Assembly: GCA_030456445.1 (NCBI GenBank)
Contig: JAKDNM010000002.1
Span: 1 to 64,000, forward strand
Direction: 5' to 3'
DNA from: Hyphomicrobiales bacterium
GTDB lineage: Bacteria > Pseudomonadota > Alphaproteobacteria > Rhizobiales > Rhizobiaceae
DNA: 64,000 nt
In this document: in pieces, positions 8,852-17,924 of the stretch
Position numbering within the stretch: the stretch's first letter is position 1
How the letters are laid out: every line of letters starts with the position of its first letter
Made by a program: the position numbers and the translations under genes
Notes under the pieces: model-generated
Told to the model about the DNA's origin: nothing
What the model saw: the letters and a program-made list of their open reading frames with translations, nothing else
Databases searched by the model: none

Positions 8852-10110
8852 TGCACACCTCCCGGCCAGGGCTGGCTCAGCGTGCGCAGCTTCTCGATAT
8901 CGAGCTTGGCGTAGATCCTGGTGCTGTCCGTGCTCTCGTGGCGGAGCAGCTGTCCGATCTCGTCGAAGCTTGCCCCTGAACGCAACAAGTCCGTCGCCAG
9001 GCTATGGCGAAACAGATGGGCGCCGTGATGGGCGTAGCCGTGAATGCCGGCGCGACCGAGGGCCTGTCTAGCGATCATTGTGATGGCGCAGCCGGATGTG
9101 AAACCGACGTGCGGCGCGAGCATCCGTAGGAATAGATGCCGGCTCGTCGAAGTGGGGCGCCCCTGGCGGAGATAAGAAACGACCGCTGCGCCGACATCCC
9201 GACGTAACGGCATGACCGCCTGGCGGCGCCCTTTGCCGTGAACCAGAATCTCGCCCGCGCGCCAGTCAATATCATCGAGTGTAAGGGCTACGACCTCGCC
9301 GGCCCTCAATCCCAGCTTGGCCAGGAGCATCAGGATGGCATAGTCGCGAAGGCCTATTGGTGTCGTTCGGTCGCAACTGTCGAGAACCTGCTGGATCTTC
9401 TGCGGTGGCATGAACGTGGGCAGCCCCGCAAGGCGCCAGCGGCGGATCGAAGGTACGCAGTCCGCCAAGGGGACCGCAATATGCCCCCGCAGATGCAGGT
9501 AACGCAGGAAAGCCCGCAGGCTCCAGCACATCGCCTTGCCACTGTCCGCGGCACCGTCGAGGGCATGGCGCTCGACATATCCGATGACAAGCTCCGGGTT
9601 GAGGGTCGCGAACTCGCATGGTCCCTCCAGATACGTCTCCTGCAGGAAGCGGCGCGCGAGCAGCGCGTGACGGTTGCTAGCGCTATGGGACAGGCCACGA
9701 TCATTGATGATGTAGGCTGAAAAGCCCTCAACGATCTGTTGTTGCTCGGTGAGCTCGACCGGCGGGGCGGCTGCGATCAATCCGTTGCCTCGCAAGGCCG
9801 AAAGTAAGCGCCGCAGAGCTGCGCGGTCTCCTGCGTTGATCTGCCAATGCTGAGATCGGTGGTCCAGGAACCGCTCGATGCTCGCTTCGTCTAGATGCTT
9901 GGGATCATGCCCGCCGCCGACATGCCAATCCATCAGGTCCCGAAACAAACTCAGTGAGCGCCATGTACACTGCCTGGTGAAACCCTCTTCCGACAAACGC
10001 GCTGCATAGACGCGCGAAAATTTGCCGTAGGGACCGTGGATCAGCTTCCGATAAAGCGTACTGCGTTGCAGATAATCACTTGCGTTCATGTGTCCTCTCC
10101 TTCGCGTCAA
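8848..10110 (-). CDS. Tyrosine recombinase, first gene of RIT-like trio
   Basis: GLRAGEVVALTLDDIDWRAGEILVHGKGRR, HLFRHSLATDLLRSGASFDEIGQLLRHESTDSTRIYAK. Confidence 0.88.
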   Translation of the reverse strand: MTRRRGHMNASDYLQRSTLYRKLIHGPYGKFSRVYAARLSEEGFTRQCTWRSLSLFRDLMDWHVGGGHDPKHLDEASIERFLDHRSQHWQINAGDRAALRRLLSALRGNGLIAAAPPVELTEQQQIVEGFSAYIINDRGLSHSASNRHALLARRFLQETYLEGPCEFATLNPELVIGYVERHALDGAADSGKAMCWSLRAFLRYLHLRGHIAVPLADCVPSIRRWRLAGLPTFMPPQKIQQVLDSCDRTTPIGLRDYAILMLLAKLGLRAGEVVALTLDDIDWRAGEILVHGKGRRQAVMPLRRDVGAAVVSYLRQGRPTSTSRHLFLRMLAPHVGFTSGCAITMIARQALGRAGIHGYAHHGAHLFRHSLATDLLRSGASFDEIGQLLRHESTDSTRIYAKLDIEKLRTLSQPWPGGVQ

Positions 10111-10212
10111 TTGCGACGGAGAGACCCTAAACTATGCCGATCCAGCTACCGCTATATCTTGAAAACATTGGAGAAAAACTGCCCGCTCGGCATAGTTCGT
10201 CGTCCGGCATAA

Positions 10213-10244
10213 ACGGCATTATGCCGCGCACGGCATAATGCCGT
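10213..10244. repeat. 14-bp perfect inverted repeat ACGGCATTATGCCG-CGCA-CGGCATAATGCCGT at the RIT/IS66 boundary
   Basis: Direct reading; additional CGGCATA units at about 10134, 10175 and 10204. Confidence 0.75.
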
Positions 10245-10245
10245 C

Positions 10246-11732
10246 TGCAGCAAGGTGGCCAGCGTGGCCCATGTCCGTCCACCACCCTCGCTTCCGGCGA
10301 ATAGGCTGTTCTTTCTCGTAATTGTTTGGGGTCTGATCGCGCGTTCGACGATGTTGGAGTCGATTTCGATACGGCCGTCCTTCAGGAAGCGCTCCAGCGC
10401 CTCGCGCCGTGTGAGCGCGTAGCGGATCGCCTCGGCGGTTTTGGATTTTCCCGAGACCTTGGCCAGTTCCTTTTCCCAAAGGTCGAAGAGGCTGGCGACA
10501 ATGGCTGAGGACTTTACCTGGCGGAGTTCGGCGCGGGTGTCGGCGTCCATGCCGCGAACCTTGTCCTCTACCTTCCACAATTCGGCCATGGCGATAATTG
10601 AGGCCGTCGCCGCCTGCGAGACCCCACTGATGTGCAGATCGTAAAACTTGCGCCGAAGATGCGCCCAACAGCCTGCGAGCTGGATCGCCTCATTACTGCC
10701 GGCCTTGGCCCGCGCTTTGGCCAAGCTGGTGTAGGCCGTGTATCCATCGACCTGCAGGATGCCGCTGAATCCGGCGAGGTGACGCGCCACACACTCGGCA
10801 CCTCTGCTGTTTTCAAAACGATAGACAACCATTGGCGGGCTGGTTCCGCCATAAGGTCGATCATCGCGCGCGTAAGCCCAAAGCCATGCCTTGGTTGTTT
10901 TCCCTGAACCGGGCGCCAGTGTGGGCAAGGTCGTCTCGTCGGCAAAGACCCTTTCGCCTTCCTTGACCCGCTCGAGGATGTAATCGGCGCATATCTGAAG
11001 CTCGAAGCCCAGATGCCCCATCCATTGCGCCATCAAATTCCGGCTGACCTCGACGCCGTCGCGCAGATAGATCGCCTCCTGGCGATAAAGCGGAAGACCA
11101 TCGGCGTATTTCGAGACGGCGATATAGGCGAGCAGCCGCTCCGTCGGCAGGCCGCTTTCGATGATGTGCGCCGGCGCCAGAGCCTGGATCACGCCGTCAC
11201 GGCCCCGGAAAGCGTATTGGGGGCGGCGCGTCACGATGACCCGGAACTTCGGCGGCACGACGTCCAGCCGCTCGCAACGATCCTCGCCGATCAGAACCTT
11301 CTCCAGCCCCTCGCATTCGGCTGGGATTTCCGGCTCGATCACCTCCTCGATGCGTTCGAGGTGAGCGGCAAAACCCTTACGCGGACGTGGGGCACGCTTC
11401 GGCTTGTCTCCGGACGCACGATCGAGCTCGGTCTGAATCGCCGAAAGGCCGGTCTCGACTTCCTCGAAGGCAAAGGAGACCTGTTCATCGTTGACGGCCA
11501 AGCGCAGCCGCTCGGAACGCGTGCCATGTTGCGTGCGCTGCAGAACCTTCAGGATCGACGTGAGATTGGCGATCCGCTCGTTGGCGCTTTTCTCGACCGC
11601 CTCCAGCCGGGTGATCTCGGCCCCCGCTGCTGCAAGCCGGCTCTCGTTTTCGGCCTGCTCACGGACCATCGCGAGGACCATCGCCTTGAGCGCATCGACG
11701 TCATCCGGCAAGTCGGAAACGGGTAAAGCCAT
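10246..11732 (-). pseudogene. tnpC: IS66 family transposase TnpC, C-terminally truncated
   Basis: IS66 TnpC motifs (FADETTLPTLAPGSGKTTKAWLWAYARD, LQVDGYTAY, GCWAHLRRKF, IEIDSNIVERAIRPQTITRKNSLFAGSEGG); normal end after ATLLQTA is replaced. Confidence 0.9.
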
Positions 11733-11808
11733 GGCAAGGAATAGAGCACAGAAACAGCCGTTTTCCCAACCATTACAGCCACATGATTCATCTTGCCGCA
11801 GGCCGGTT

Positions 11809-12153
11809 TCAGCCCGTCAGCAACGGTCGCCGGACCCTGGCCGGACGGATCCTTTTCCAATCCATTCCGGCCAGAAGCGCCATCAGTTGCGAATGGTCGA
11901 GACGCACGCGCGCCGCCGATATGCCCGGCCAGCAGAAGCTGTTCTCTTCCAGGGTTTTCGAATAAAGGCAGACCCCGCTGCCGTCCCACCACACGATGCG
12001 AACCCGGTCCGCACGCTTCGAACGGAATACGTGAAGCGCCCCGGAGAATGGGTCCAGGCCGCCATCCCGGACCAGCGCCATCAACGATGCGGCTCCCTTG
12101 CGGAAGTCGACCGGCTGGCACGACACGTAAACCACCACGCCGGAAGCGATCAT
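11809..12153 (-). CDS. tnpB: IS66 family accessory protein TnpB
   Basis: VVYVSCQPVDFRKGAASLMALVRDGGLDPFSGALHVFRSKRADRVRIVWWDGSG. Confidence 0.93.
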   Translation of the reverse strand: MIASGVVVYVSCQPVDFRKGAASLMALVRDGGLDPFSGALHVFRSKRADRVRIVWWDGSGVCLYSKTLEENSFCWPGISAARVRLDHSQLMALLAGMDWKRIRPARVRRPLLTG

Positions 12154-12557
12154 GCCTTGCGAACCGCGCGGATGATCCTCGCCAGGCGATCGGGATCAAC
12201 ATCGCCGCCGGCGCGCACCACTGCATCGCCGATGACGATTTCCACCGTGTCGCTGCCCACCGCTTCAAAGCGCGTGAACTTCACCGGCTTGCTTGCTCCC
12301 TCCGACAGTGGCGCAACCATGCCCGACGAAAGCGCCTTGCGGCGCCACGCATAGAGCTGCGAGGGATCCAGCCTCTCGGAACGCGCAACCGCCGACACAT
12401 TGCCACCTGGCGAAAACGCTTCGGCGACAAGCTGTGCCTTCTCTTCGTCCGACCGATGGCGCGGCTTGCGTCGGGACGGCACAGGCTCCGCCGTCAAAAT
12501 CTCGAATGTTCGATGATGGCTCATACTGTCGCTCATAGGATTCTCCGCATGATTCAT
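12150..12557 (-). CDS. tnpA: IS66 family accessory protein TnpA (HTH)
   Basis: HRSDEEKAQLVAEAFSPGGNVSAVARSERLDPSQLYAWRRKAL; overlaps tnpB. Confidence 0.9.
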   Translation of the reverse strand: MNHAENPMSDSMSHHRTFEILTAEPVPSRRKPRHRSDEEKAQLVAEAFSPGGNVSAVARSERLDPSQLYAWRRKALSSGMVAPLSEGASKPVKFTRFEAVGSDTVEIVIGDAVVRAGGDVDPDRLARIIRAVRKA

Positions 12558-12587
12558 GCTGAAAATGAGCGATCAACCGCCTGCACG

Positions 12588-13262
12588 CTACGTGGGGATG
12601 CCTATGCGCTTACCCTTGAGGGTAACGTTATGAGCATAGACCATGCTCGACAGCAGTTCAGCCTCCGGCCCCGAGATCGCACCCTCCTCCGGAGCCTGAA
12701 CAATGATTGCGGCCAGTTCCCTGCGGGTCAGGTTCTCGGGGCCATCGGGAGAAAGCCTGTCGGTCACGGCTCGGGTCAGCATCAGGACAGGAGTCATGAT
12801 TTTGATCAGATAGAACAGAGTGTGGCCGACATACGGTGCCAACGTCGCCGAGTGGGTTGCCGCGAACGTCTTGGGAGCGATCTCGGAAAGCACCAGGAGG
12901 AGGATAGTCAGCAGAACCGAGACAACGCCGACGGCCGCGTCGCCGAACAGGCGTGCCGCCTGGACACCCGCAAAGCCGGCGCCGATCGTCCCGGCTAGCG
13001 TATTGACGGTTACTATGGCGCTGATCGCGTCGTTCATGCGGTCGTGTCTGATTTCGGACAACCTGGCGGCACCCTTTTCACCCTTCCTTGCTTCGATATT
13101 GGTAGAGCTTTCAGAATCCGGTCCGGCAAAATACCAGCCGGCCATCACAGAACCGTCTTTCAGAAGGAGTACACCATCGTCGACAAGCCCCGCGTAAGGG
13201 ACGAGGTCGGCGAACGACGGGCGTGAATTGCGGAACTGCCGGAGCGCTACCATGAGCGTCAC
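12588..13262 (-). pseudogene. Chimeric ORF: N-terminus of TrbE/VirB4 fused to an internal fragment of a CNNM/DUF21 (hemolysin C-like) membrane protein, terminated by IS66
   Basis: MVALRQFRNSRPSFADLVPYAGLVDDGVLLLKDGS (TrbE start) then RHDRMNDAISAIVTVNTLAGTIGAGFAG...VLSEIAPKTFAATHS (DUF21). Confidence 0.75.
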
Positions 13263-13558
13263 TGCCTACGCCACGGCGAGGACGTCGGCCGATAGTTAGG
13301 TCGATATCCTATGTGCCGAAGGTAGACTCTTCGCATCATCGGATCCGCCTTGGCCATCATGCGTAGGGCGGCAACAACGCCGATCCACACGGCAATTCCG
13401 AACAGGGCGGAGAACCATGTCAGGACTACGAAAATCAGGATGATCGCAGCGAGGCCGGTGAGAAGAACCAGCTCTCGGTCTGCCCCCATCAATAGGTTCG
13501 GACGCGACAGTGCACGATGGATGCGTGATCCCAGAAGAGGTGTTCCGGCTTCAGGCAT
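13259..13558 (-). CDS. trbD: TrbD, conjugal transfer protein
   Basis: [33 protein letters not shown]; between trbC and trbE start. Confidence 0.85.
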   Translation of the reverse strand: MPEAGTPLLGSRIHRALSRPNLLMGADRELVLLTGLAAIILIFVVLTWFSALFGIAVWIGVVAALRMMAKADPMMRRVYLRHIGYRPNYRPTSSPWRRQ

Positions 13559-13919
13559 CCGGCCACTCCCCTGCCCCCGGCGTCGCGGTTGAGGCGACAC
13601 CACCGATCGAGGCACCGGATGCCCCGAACAAACCGACAATCTGCGTTGCGCCAAGTAGGATGCCGGCGACCAGAACGACGTACATGAGACGGCGCGCGAA
13701 ATCGTTCAGCTCGCCGCCAAAAATCAGCATTCCACCAGCGACGGCCACAGCCGCCAAAGCAATGAATCCCGCTACCGGCCCGGTGATCGATTGCTGGATT
13801 TGCTGAAGAGGGCCTTCCCACGGCAGTCCGCCGCCGCCCCCCGCCGCGATAGCTGGTCCCACCATGATCGACAGTGCGATAAATGCCAAAGCCAATGACG
13901 TTGTTCGGCTATGCCTCAT
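13551..13919 (-). CDS. trbC: TrbC / VirB2-type pilin
   Basis: Signal peptide plus [31 protein letters not shown]. Confidence 0.88.
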   Translation of the reverse strand: MRHSRTTSLALAFIALSIMVGPAIAAGGGGGLPWEGPLQQIQQSITGPVAGFIALAAVAVAGGMLIFGGELNDFARRLMYVVLVAGILLGATQIVGLFGASGASIGGVASTATPGAGEWPDA

Positions 13920-14877
13920 GACAGGCCCCCTCTCCGGAATAGGTCTCAATCTGGTACTGACCGCCTGAAAAGCTTTCGACGTGGATCACTTCGCCGATAC
14001 GCCGGCCTTTCGGTGTGCGCTCTATCGAGATCACGAGATCGACCGCCTCCCCGATGACCTCGCGCATCGGCTGCTGACTTGCCTCGGCAGTGAGTTGCTC
14101 GAGACGGCGCAAAGCCGAGCTGGCGCTGTTGGCGTGGATCGTTGTGATGCCACCGGGATGGCCCGTGTTCCATGCTTTGAGGAGGGTAAGAGCCGCGCCG
14201 TCTCGAACCTCGCCGACTATGATACGGTCGGGACGTAGGCGCATGGTGGACTTAAGCAGCCGCGCCATGTCGACCATGTCCGTGGTGTGAAGAGAGACTG
14301 CGTTTTCTGCCGCACATTGAATTTCGGCGGTGTCCTCCAGGATCACCAGGCGATGTTCCGGGGACGTGCGGACCATCTCGGCGATTACCGCGTTGGCTAG
14401 CGTGGTCTTGCCCGATCCGGTGCCGCCGGACACGACGATATTCAGTCGCGCATCAATCGCATTGCGGATCAACTCCGCCTGCTTCGCAGTCATCACGGAA
14501 CTACGAACGTAGTCCTCCAAAGGGATCAGCCTCGAGGCCCGTTTCCGGATAGTGAAGCTCGGAGCGCTGACCACTGGCGGCAGCAACCCCTCGAAGCGAT
14601 GACCGCCTATTGGCAATTCACCGGATACGATTGGCTGATCCTCGTCTGCTTCGGTCTGGAGAGCGTGCGCGACGCTCCCGATAATAATCTCCGCCGCTCC
14701 GGGCTGGAGACCGCCCATAGTATCGATGCTCTGCCCCAACCTCTCAACGAATAGCTTGCCGTCTGGGTTGAGCATGATCTCAACGACCGAGATGTCCTCG
14801 AGTGCCGAACAGATCGCGTCGCCCAGTGCGTCCTGCAGTTTGCGAACAAGCCGAGGATGGGATCGCAGGGAGTTCAT
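13909..14877 (-). CDS. trbB: TrbB conjugal transfer ATPase
   Basis: VirB11-type ATPase: [42 protein letters not shown]. Confidence 0.93.
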   Translation of the reverse strand: MNSLRSHPRLVRKLQDALGDAICSALEDISVVEIMLNPDGKLFVERLGQSIDTMGGLQPGAAEIIIGSVAHALQTEADEDQPIVSGELPIGGHRFEGLLPPVVSAPSFTIRKRASRLIPLEDYVRSSVMTAKQAELIRNAIDARLNIVVSGGTGSGKTTLANAVIAEMVRTSPEHRLVILEDTAEIQCAAENAVSLHTTDMVDMARLLKSTMRLRPDRIIVGEVRDGAALTLLKAWNTGHPGGITTIHANSASSALRRLEQLTAEASQQPMREVIGEAVDLVISIERTPKGRRIGEVIHVESFSGGQYQIETYSGEGACHEA

Positions 14878-15019
14878 GGCTGCCGCCCCGTCCCATGGGT
14901 GTTCGATTCACTCAGTGAGGTATCCGCTTCTCTAGGGAATGATCGGGACTGGAACATTTGGAGAGTTTCGCTCGAGTGCTGGTCGGGCGAACAGATCATG
15001 GACTGCGGACTGTCGTCAG

Positions 15020-15037
15020 CCCGGCATAAATGCCGGG
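15020..15037. repeat. Palindrome CCCGGCAT-AA-ATGCCGGG with a diverged inverted partner at 15117-15134
   Basis: Direct reading. Confidence 0.6.
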
Positions 15038-15215
15038 TCGGACACCTATGTGGTCCGGCTCAGATACTCGGAGCGGTTTGATTGTGACCCTGTGAAGCAA
15101 GAACCGCAGGCGTCGACCCCGCATTTATGCCGGGGTGACCGAAGCCGGTGAGTCGGCTCTGCTACGGTCGGCGCGCTGCCGCCCACGTTGAAAGGCCGCC
15201 CAGTGCGCGCGAGCG

Positions 15216-15229
15216 TTGTCAGCTGACAA
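15216..15229. promoter_or_regulatory. parS-like palindrome TTGTCAGCTGACAA upstream of repA
   Basis: Perfect 14-bp palindrome; second copy after repB. Confidence 0.75.
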
Positions 15230-15377
15230 TATCGGAAAATGGCAAGGAAAACAGTGAAGTAAGCCCAACAGGGTGGGCTGTTAAGAAAGCGTTAACCCAA
15301 TATTCCTTGACCCACACACAGGAGTCAGATCAATTTGCGGAAATTTACACGATTGGCTCAGTTTTGCGACTTTCACG

Positions 15378-16595
15378 ATGAAGCCCACCGCAGGCGAACA
15401 TTCACGACCCAAAGGAACCCAGGCGTTCGATGAAACGATCTGGGAAGACTCGCAGGCATTGGGGTCCCAACTTCAAGTGCTGCGCGAGCGCCTATTCCCT
15501 CCGGAGGCCAAGAAAGAGCTCCGATCATTTTCAACGGCCGAGACAGCAAAGCTCATCGGCGTTACCGACAGCTATATCAGGAATCTGGCAACGGTCGAAG
15601 ATGGCCCGGTGCCCGAAAAGGCGAACAATGGCCGCCGGCGCTACACGCTAGAGCAGGTTCATGAGTTGCGCCACCACCTAACTAAGGGCAAGACCTCCTA
15701 TGTGCCTTGGCGCAAGGGTGATGAACACCTACAGGTCATCGCCGTTACGAATTTCAAAGGCGGCTCCGGCAAAACCACTACCGCGACGCACTTGGCGCAG
15801 TACCTTGCGCTTCATGGCTACCGGGTCCTTGCTGTCGACCTGGACCCGCAGGCGTCCATGTCGGCTTTATTCGGCTACCAGCCGGAATTCGACGTCGCCG
15901 ATAATCAGACGCTCTATGGCGCGATCCGTTACGACGACGAGCGCGGGCCGCTCTCCGAAATCGTGCGTAAGACGTATTTCGCTGGTCTCGACCTCATTCC
16001 CGGCAACCTCGAACTGCACGAATTCGAACATGACACCCCGCGGATTTTGGCGAGTGGCACGCGAGACGATGACGGCCTGTTCTTCATGCGGGTGGCCACC
16101 GCGTTGCACAGTGTGGCGGACGACTATGATGTGGTTGTGATCGACTGCCCTCCGCAGCTTGGCTTTTTGACTATGTCGGCCCTATGCGCTGCAAGCGCTG
16201 TCCTCATTACCGTGCATCCACAGATGCTCGACGTGGCATCTATGAACCAGTTTCTGGCGATGACGTCGCAATTGCTAGCTGTCGTGCGCGATAATGGCGG
16301 GAACCTCGACTATGACTGGATGCGCTACCTGGTTACACGCCACGAGCCAAATGACGGCCCGCAAAACCAGATCGTGGCCTTCATGCGCAATCTGTTTGGG
16401 GAGCGAGTGCTCACGCCGATGATGGTCAAATCGACCGCCATCTCGGATGCTGGTCTGTCAAAGCAGACGATCTATGAAGCACCCCGCGAGTCCATGCACC
16501 GACAAACCTATGATCGTGCGATTGAATCTATGGATTCAGTGAACGGCGATGTCGAGAAACTGATCCAGAACGCTTGGGGGAGGGTGCCCAAATGA
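15378..16595 (+). CDS. repA: RepA, ParA-family plasmid partitioning ATPase of repABC
   Basis: FKGGSGKTTTATHLAQYLA Walker A; HTH N-terminus; repABC gene order. Confidence 0.96.
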   Translation: MKPTAGEHSRPKGTQAFDETIWEDSQALGSQLQVLRERLFPPEAKKELRSFSTAETAKLIGVTDSYIRNLATVEDGPVPEKANNGRRRYTLEQVHELRHHLTKGKTSYVPWRKGDEHLQVIAVTNFKGGSGKTTTATHLAQYLALHGYRVLAVDLDPQASMSALFGYQPEFDVADNQTLYGAIRYDDERGPLSEIVRKTYFAGLDLIPGNLELHEFEHDTPRILASGTRDDDGLFFMRVATALHSVADDYDVVVIDCPPQLGFLTMSALCAASAVLITVHPQMLDVASMNQFLAMTSQLLAVVRDNGGNLDYDWMRYLVTRHEPNDGPQNQIVAFMRNLFGERVLTPMMVKSTAISDAGLSKQTIYEAPRESMHRQTYDRAIESMDSVNGDVEKLIQNAWGRVPK

Positions 16596-17605
16596 AGAAA
16601 GCGGATGGCAGGGGCAAAGACATCCTTCAGGGTCTGGTGGCCGCTGGCAAGCCAGTGCGGCCAGCCGACGGTACGTTGCCGCAAACTCGACCATCGGGTG
16701 CGATAAAGGCGATGAGCCTCGGTCTCGATCGACTTTCGGCCGAAGCAGCCCAGGCCAAAACTCTTCGCGAGGAGTTGGACAGCCGCGAGACGACCCAAGA
16801 CCTCGATCCGAACCTTTTCAATCCGTCAATCGTCTCGGATCGGATCCCGTCGACAACCGATAGCCGTTTTCAGGAACTGAAAGTCGCGATCGCTGCGAAT
16901 GGCCAGCAGATCCCGATCATAGCTCGGCCGCATCCGACCGACGACGGCCGTTATCAGATCGCCGCGGGGCACCGCCGCTGGCGGGTGGCCCAGGAACTAG
17001 GCACCAGCCTCAAGGCGATCATCCGCAAGCTCTCCGATCAGGAAATGGTGGTCCTGCAGGGTCAGGAGAATGGCCCGCGGGAGGACCTGACCTTCATTGA
17101 GCGTGCTCGATTCGCCATGCAGATGGAGGGTCACGGTTTCGACCGCGACACGCTCTCCGCCGCGCTTAGCGTCGACAAGCCGGAGATATCGCGCTTGCTG
17201 ACGGTAGGGCAGGCGCTCGGCGAGGAATTGATTGTTGCCATTGGCCCGGCGCCAAGGGTCGGCCGGCCCAGATGGCTTCAACTTGTAAAAGGGCTAGAAC
17301 AGCAGGGCGCGCGCGGTCAGTTGAGCGCGTTGCGGGAGTCGTCGGGCTTCCAGAGCGCTGACAGTGATCAGCGGTTCTCGCTCGCTTTGCAGGCAGTCGG
17401 CCCGGCCAAGCGGATTGCCAAGCGCCGGCCCGTATCATTAGACCGCGTGGCTTGGGTCGAGAAGAAGGGCGGCAACATTCGCCTTGTCTCAGACAATGCC
17501 AATTTCGCCAATTTTCTCCAGCGTCGGTTCCCTGAGCTCCTTGAGGAGTTCAGGGGCAGCCCTGAGGCCAAATCAGACAAGAAGTCGAAAGGAGCAACGG
17601 ATTGA
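16592..17605 (+). CDS. repB: RepB, ParB-family plasmid partitioning protein of repABC
   Basis: ParB-like motifs (ANGQQIPIIARPHP, YQIAAGHRRWRVAQELG); ATGA overlap with repA. Confidence 0.95.
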   Translation: MKKADGRGKDILQGLVAAGKPVRPADGTLPQTRPSGAIKAMSLGLDRLSAEAAQAKTLREELDSRETTQDLDPNLFNPSIVSDRIPSTTDSRFQELKVAIAANGQQIPIIARPHPTDDGRYQIAAGHRRWRVAQELGTSLKAIIRKLSDQEMVVLQGQENGPREDLTFIERARFAMQMEGHGFDRDTLSAALSVDKPEISRLLTVGQALGEELIVAIGPAPRVGRPRWLQLVKGLEQQGARGQLSALRESSGFQSADSDQRFSLALQAVGPAKRIAKRRPVSLDRVAWVEKKGGNIRLVSDNANFANFLQRRFPELLEEFRGSPEAKSDKKSKGATD

Positions 17606-17626
17606 AAAATAGACGCTTTTAGGAAA

Positions 17627-17642
17627 ATTGTCAGCTGACAAT
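17627..17642. promoter_or_regulatory. parS-like palindrome ATTGTCAGCTGACAAT between repB and repC
   Basis: Perfect 16-bp palindrome sharing its core with 15216-15229. Confidence 0.75.
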
Positions 17643-17677
17643 CGCCAGCTAGTAGCGTCACAGAGAAACCCGAGCAA

Positions 17678-17770
17678 AGAAAAAGGCCCCCGAAACGACA
17701 TTCCGGAAGCCCTTCTCAAGTCTGGTAAACACGAGAATCGCACTTCCTGGAATCACAGTCAAGGCCCTCC
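17678..17770 (-). ncRNA. Candidate repABC counter-transcribed RNA (ctRNA/incalpha); 5' end approximate
   Basis: repB-repC intergenic position; - strand terminator-like hairpin (17685-17711) followed by TTTTTCTTT. Confidence 0.65.
17685..17711 (-). terminator. Rho-independent-type terminator of the ctRNA candidate
   Basis: - strand GGCTTCCGGAA-TGTCG-TTTCGGGGGCC (11-bp stem with G-U pairs) then T-tract. Confidence 0.7.
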
Positions 17771-17924
17771 GGCTTTTGAGCGTCGATTCGGCGAGCGGAT
17801 TTTCTTTGCCTAGCGATAGGTGAAGGACAATGCAGATGAACGTGATAGCGACGCCCACCGGGCGGCGATCGATGGCGCTTGCGCTGAGAATACCAACAAC
17901 ATGGATTATCCATAGGAGGGGCGA

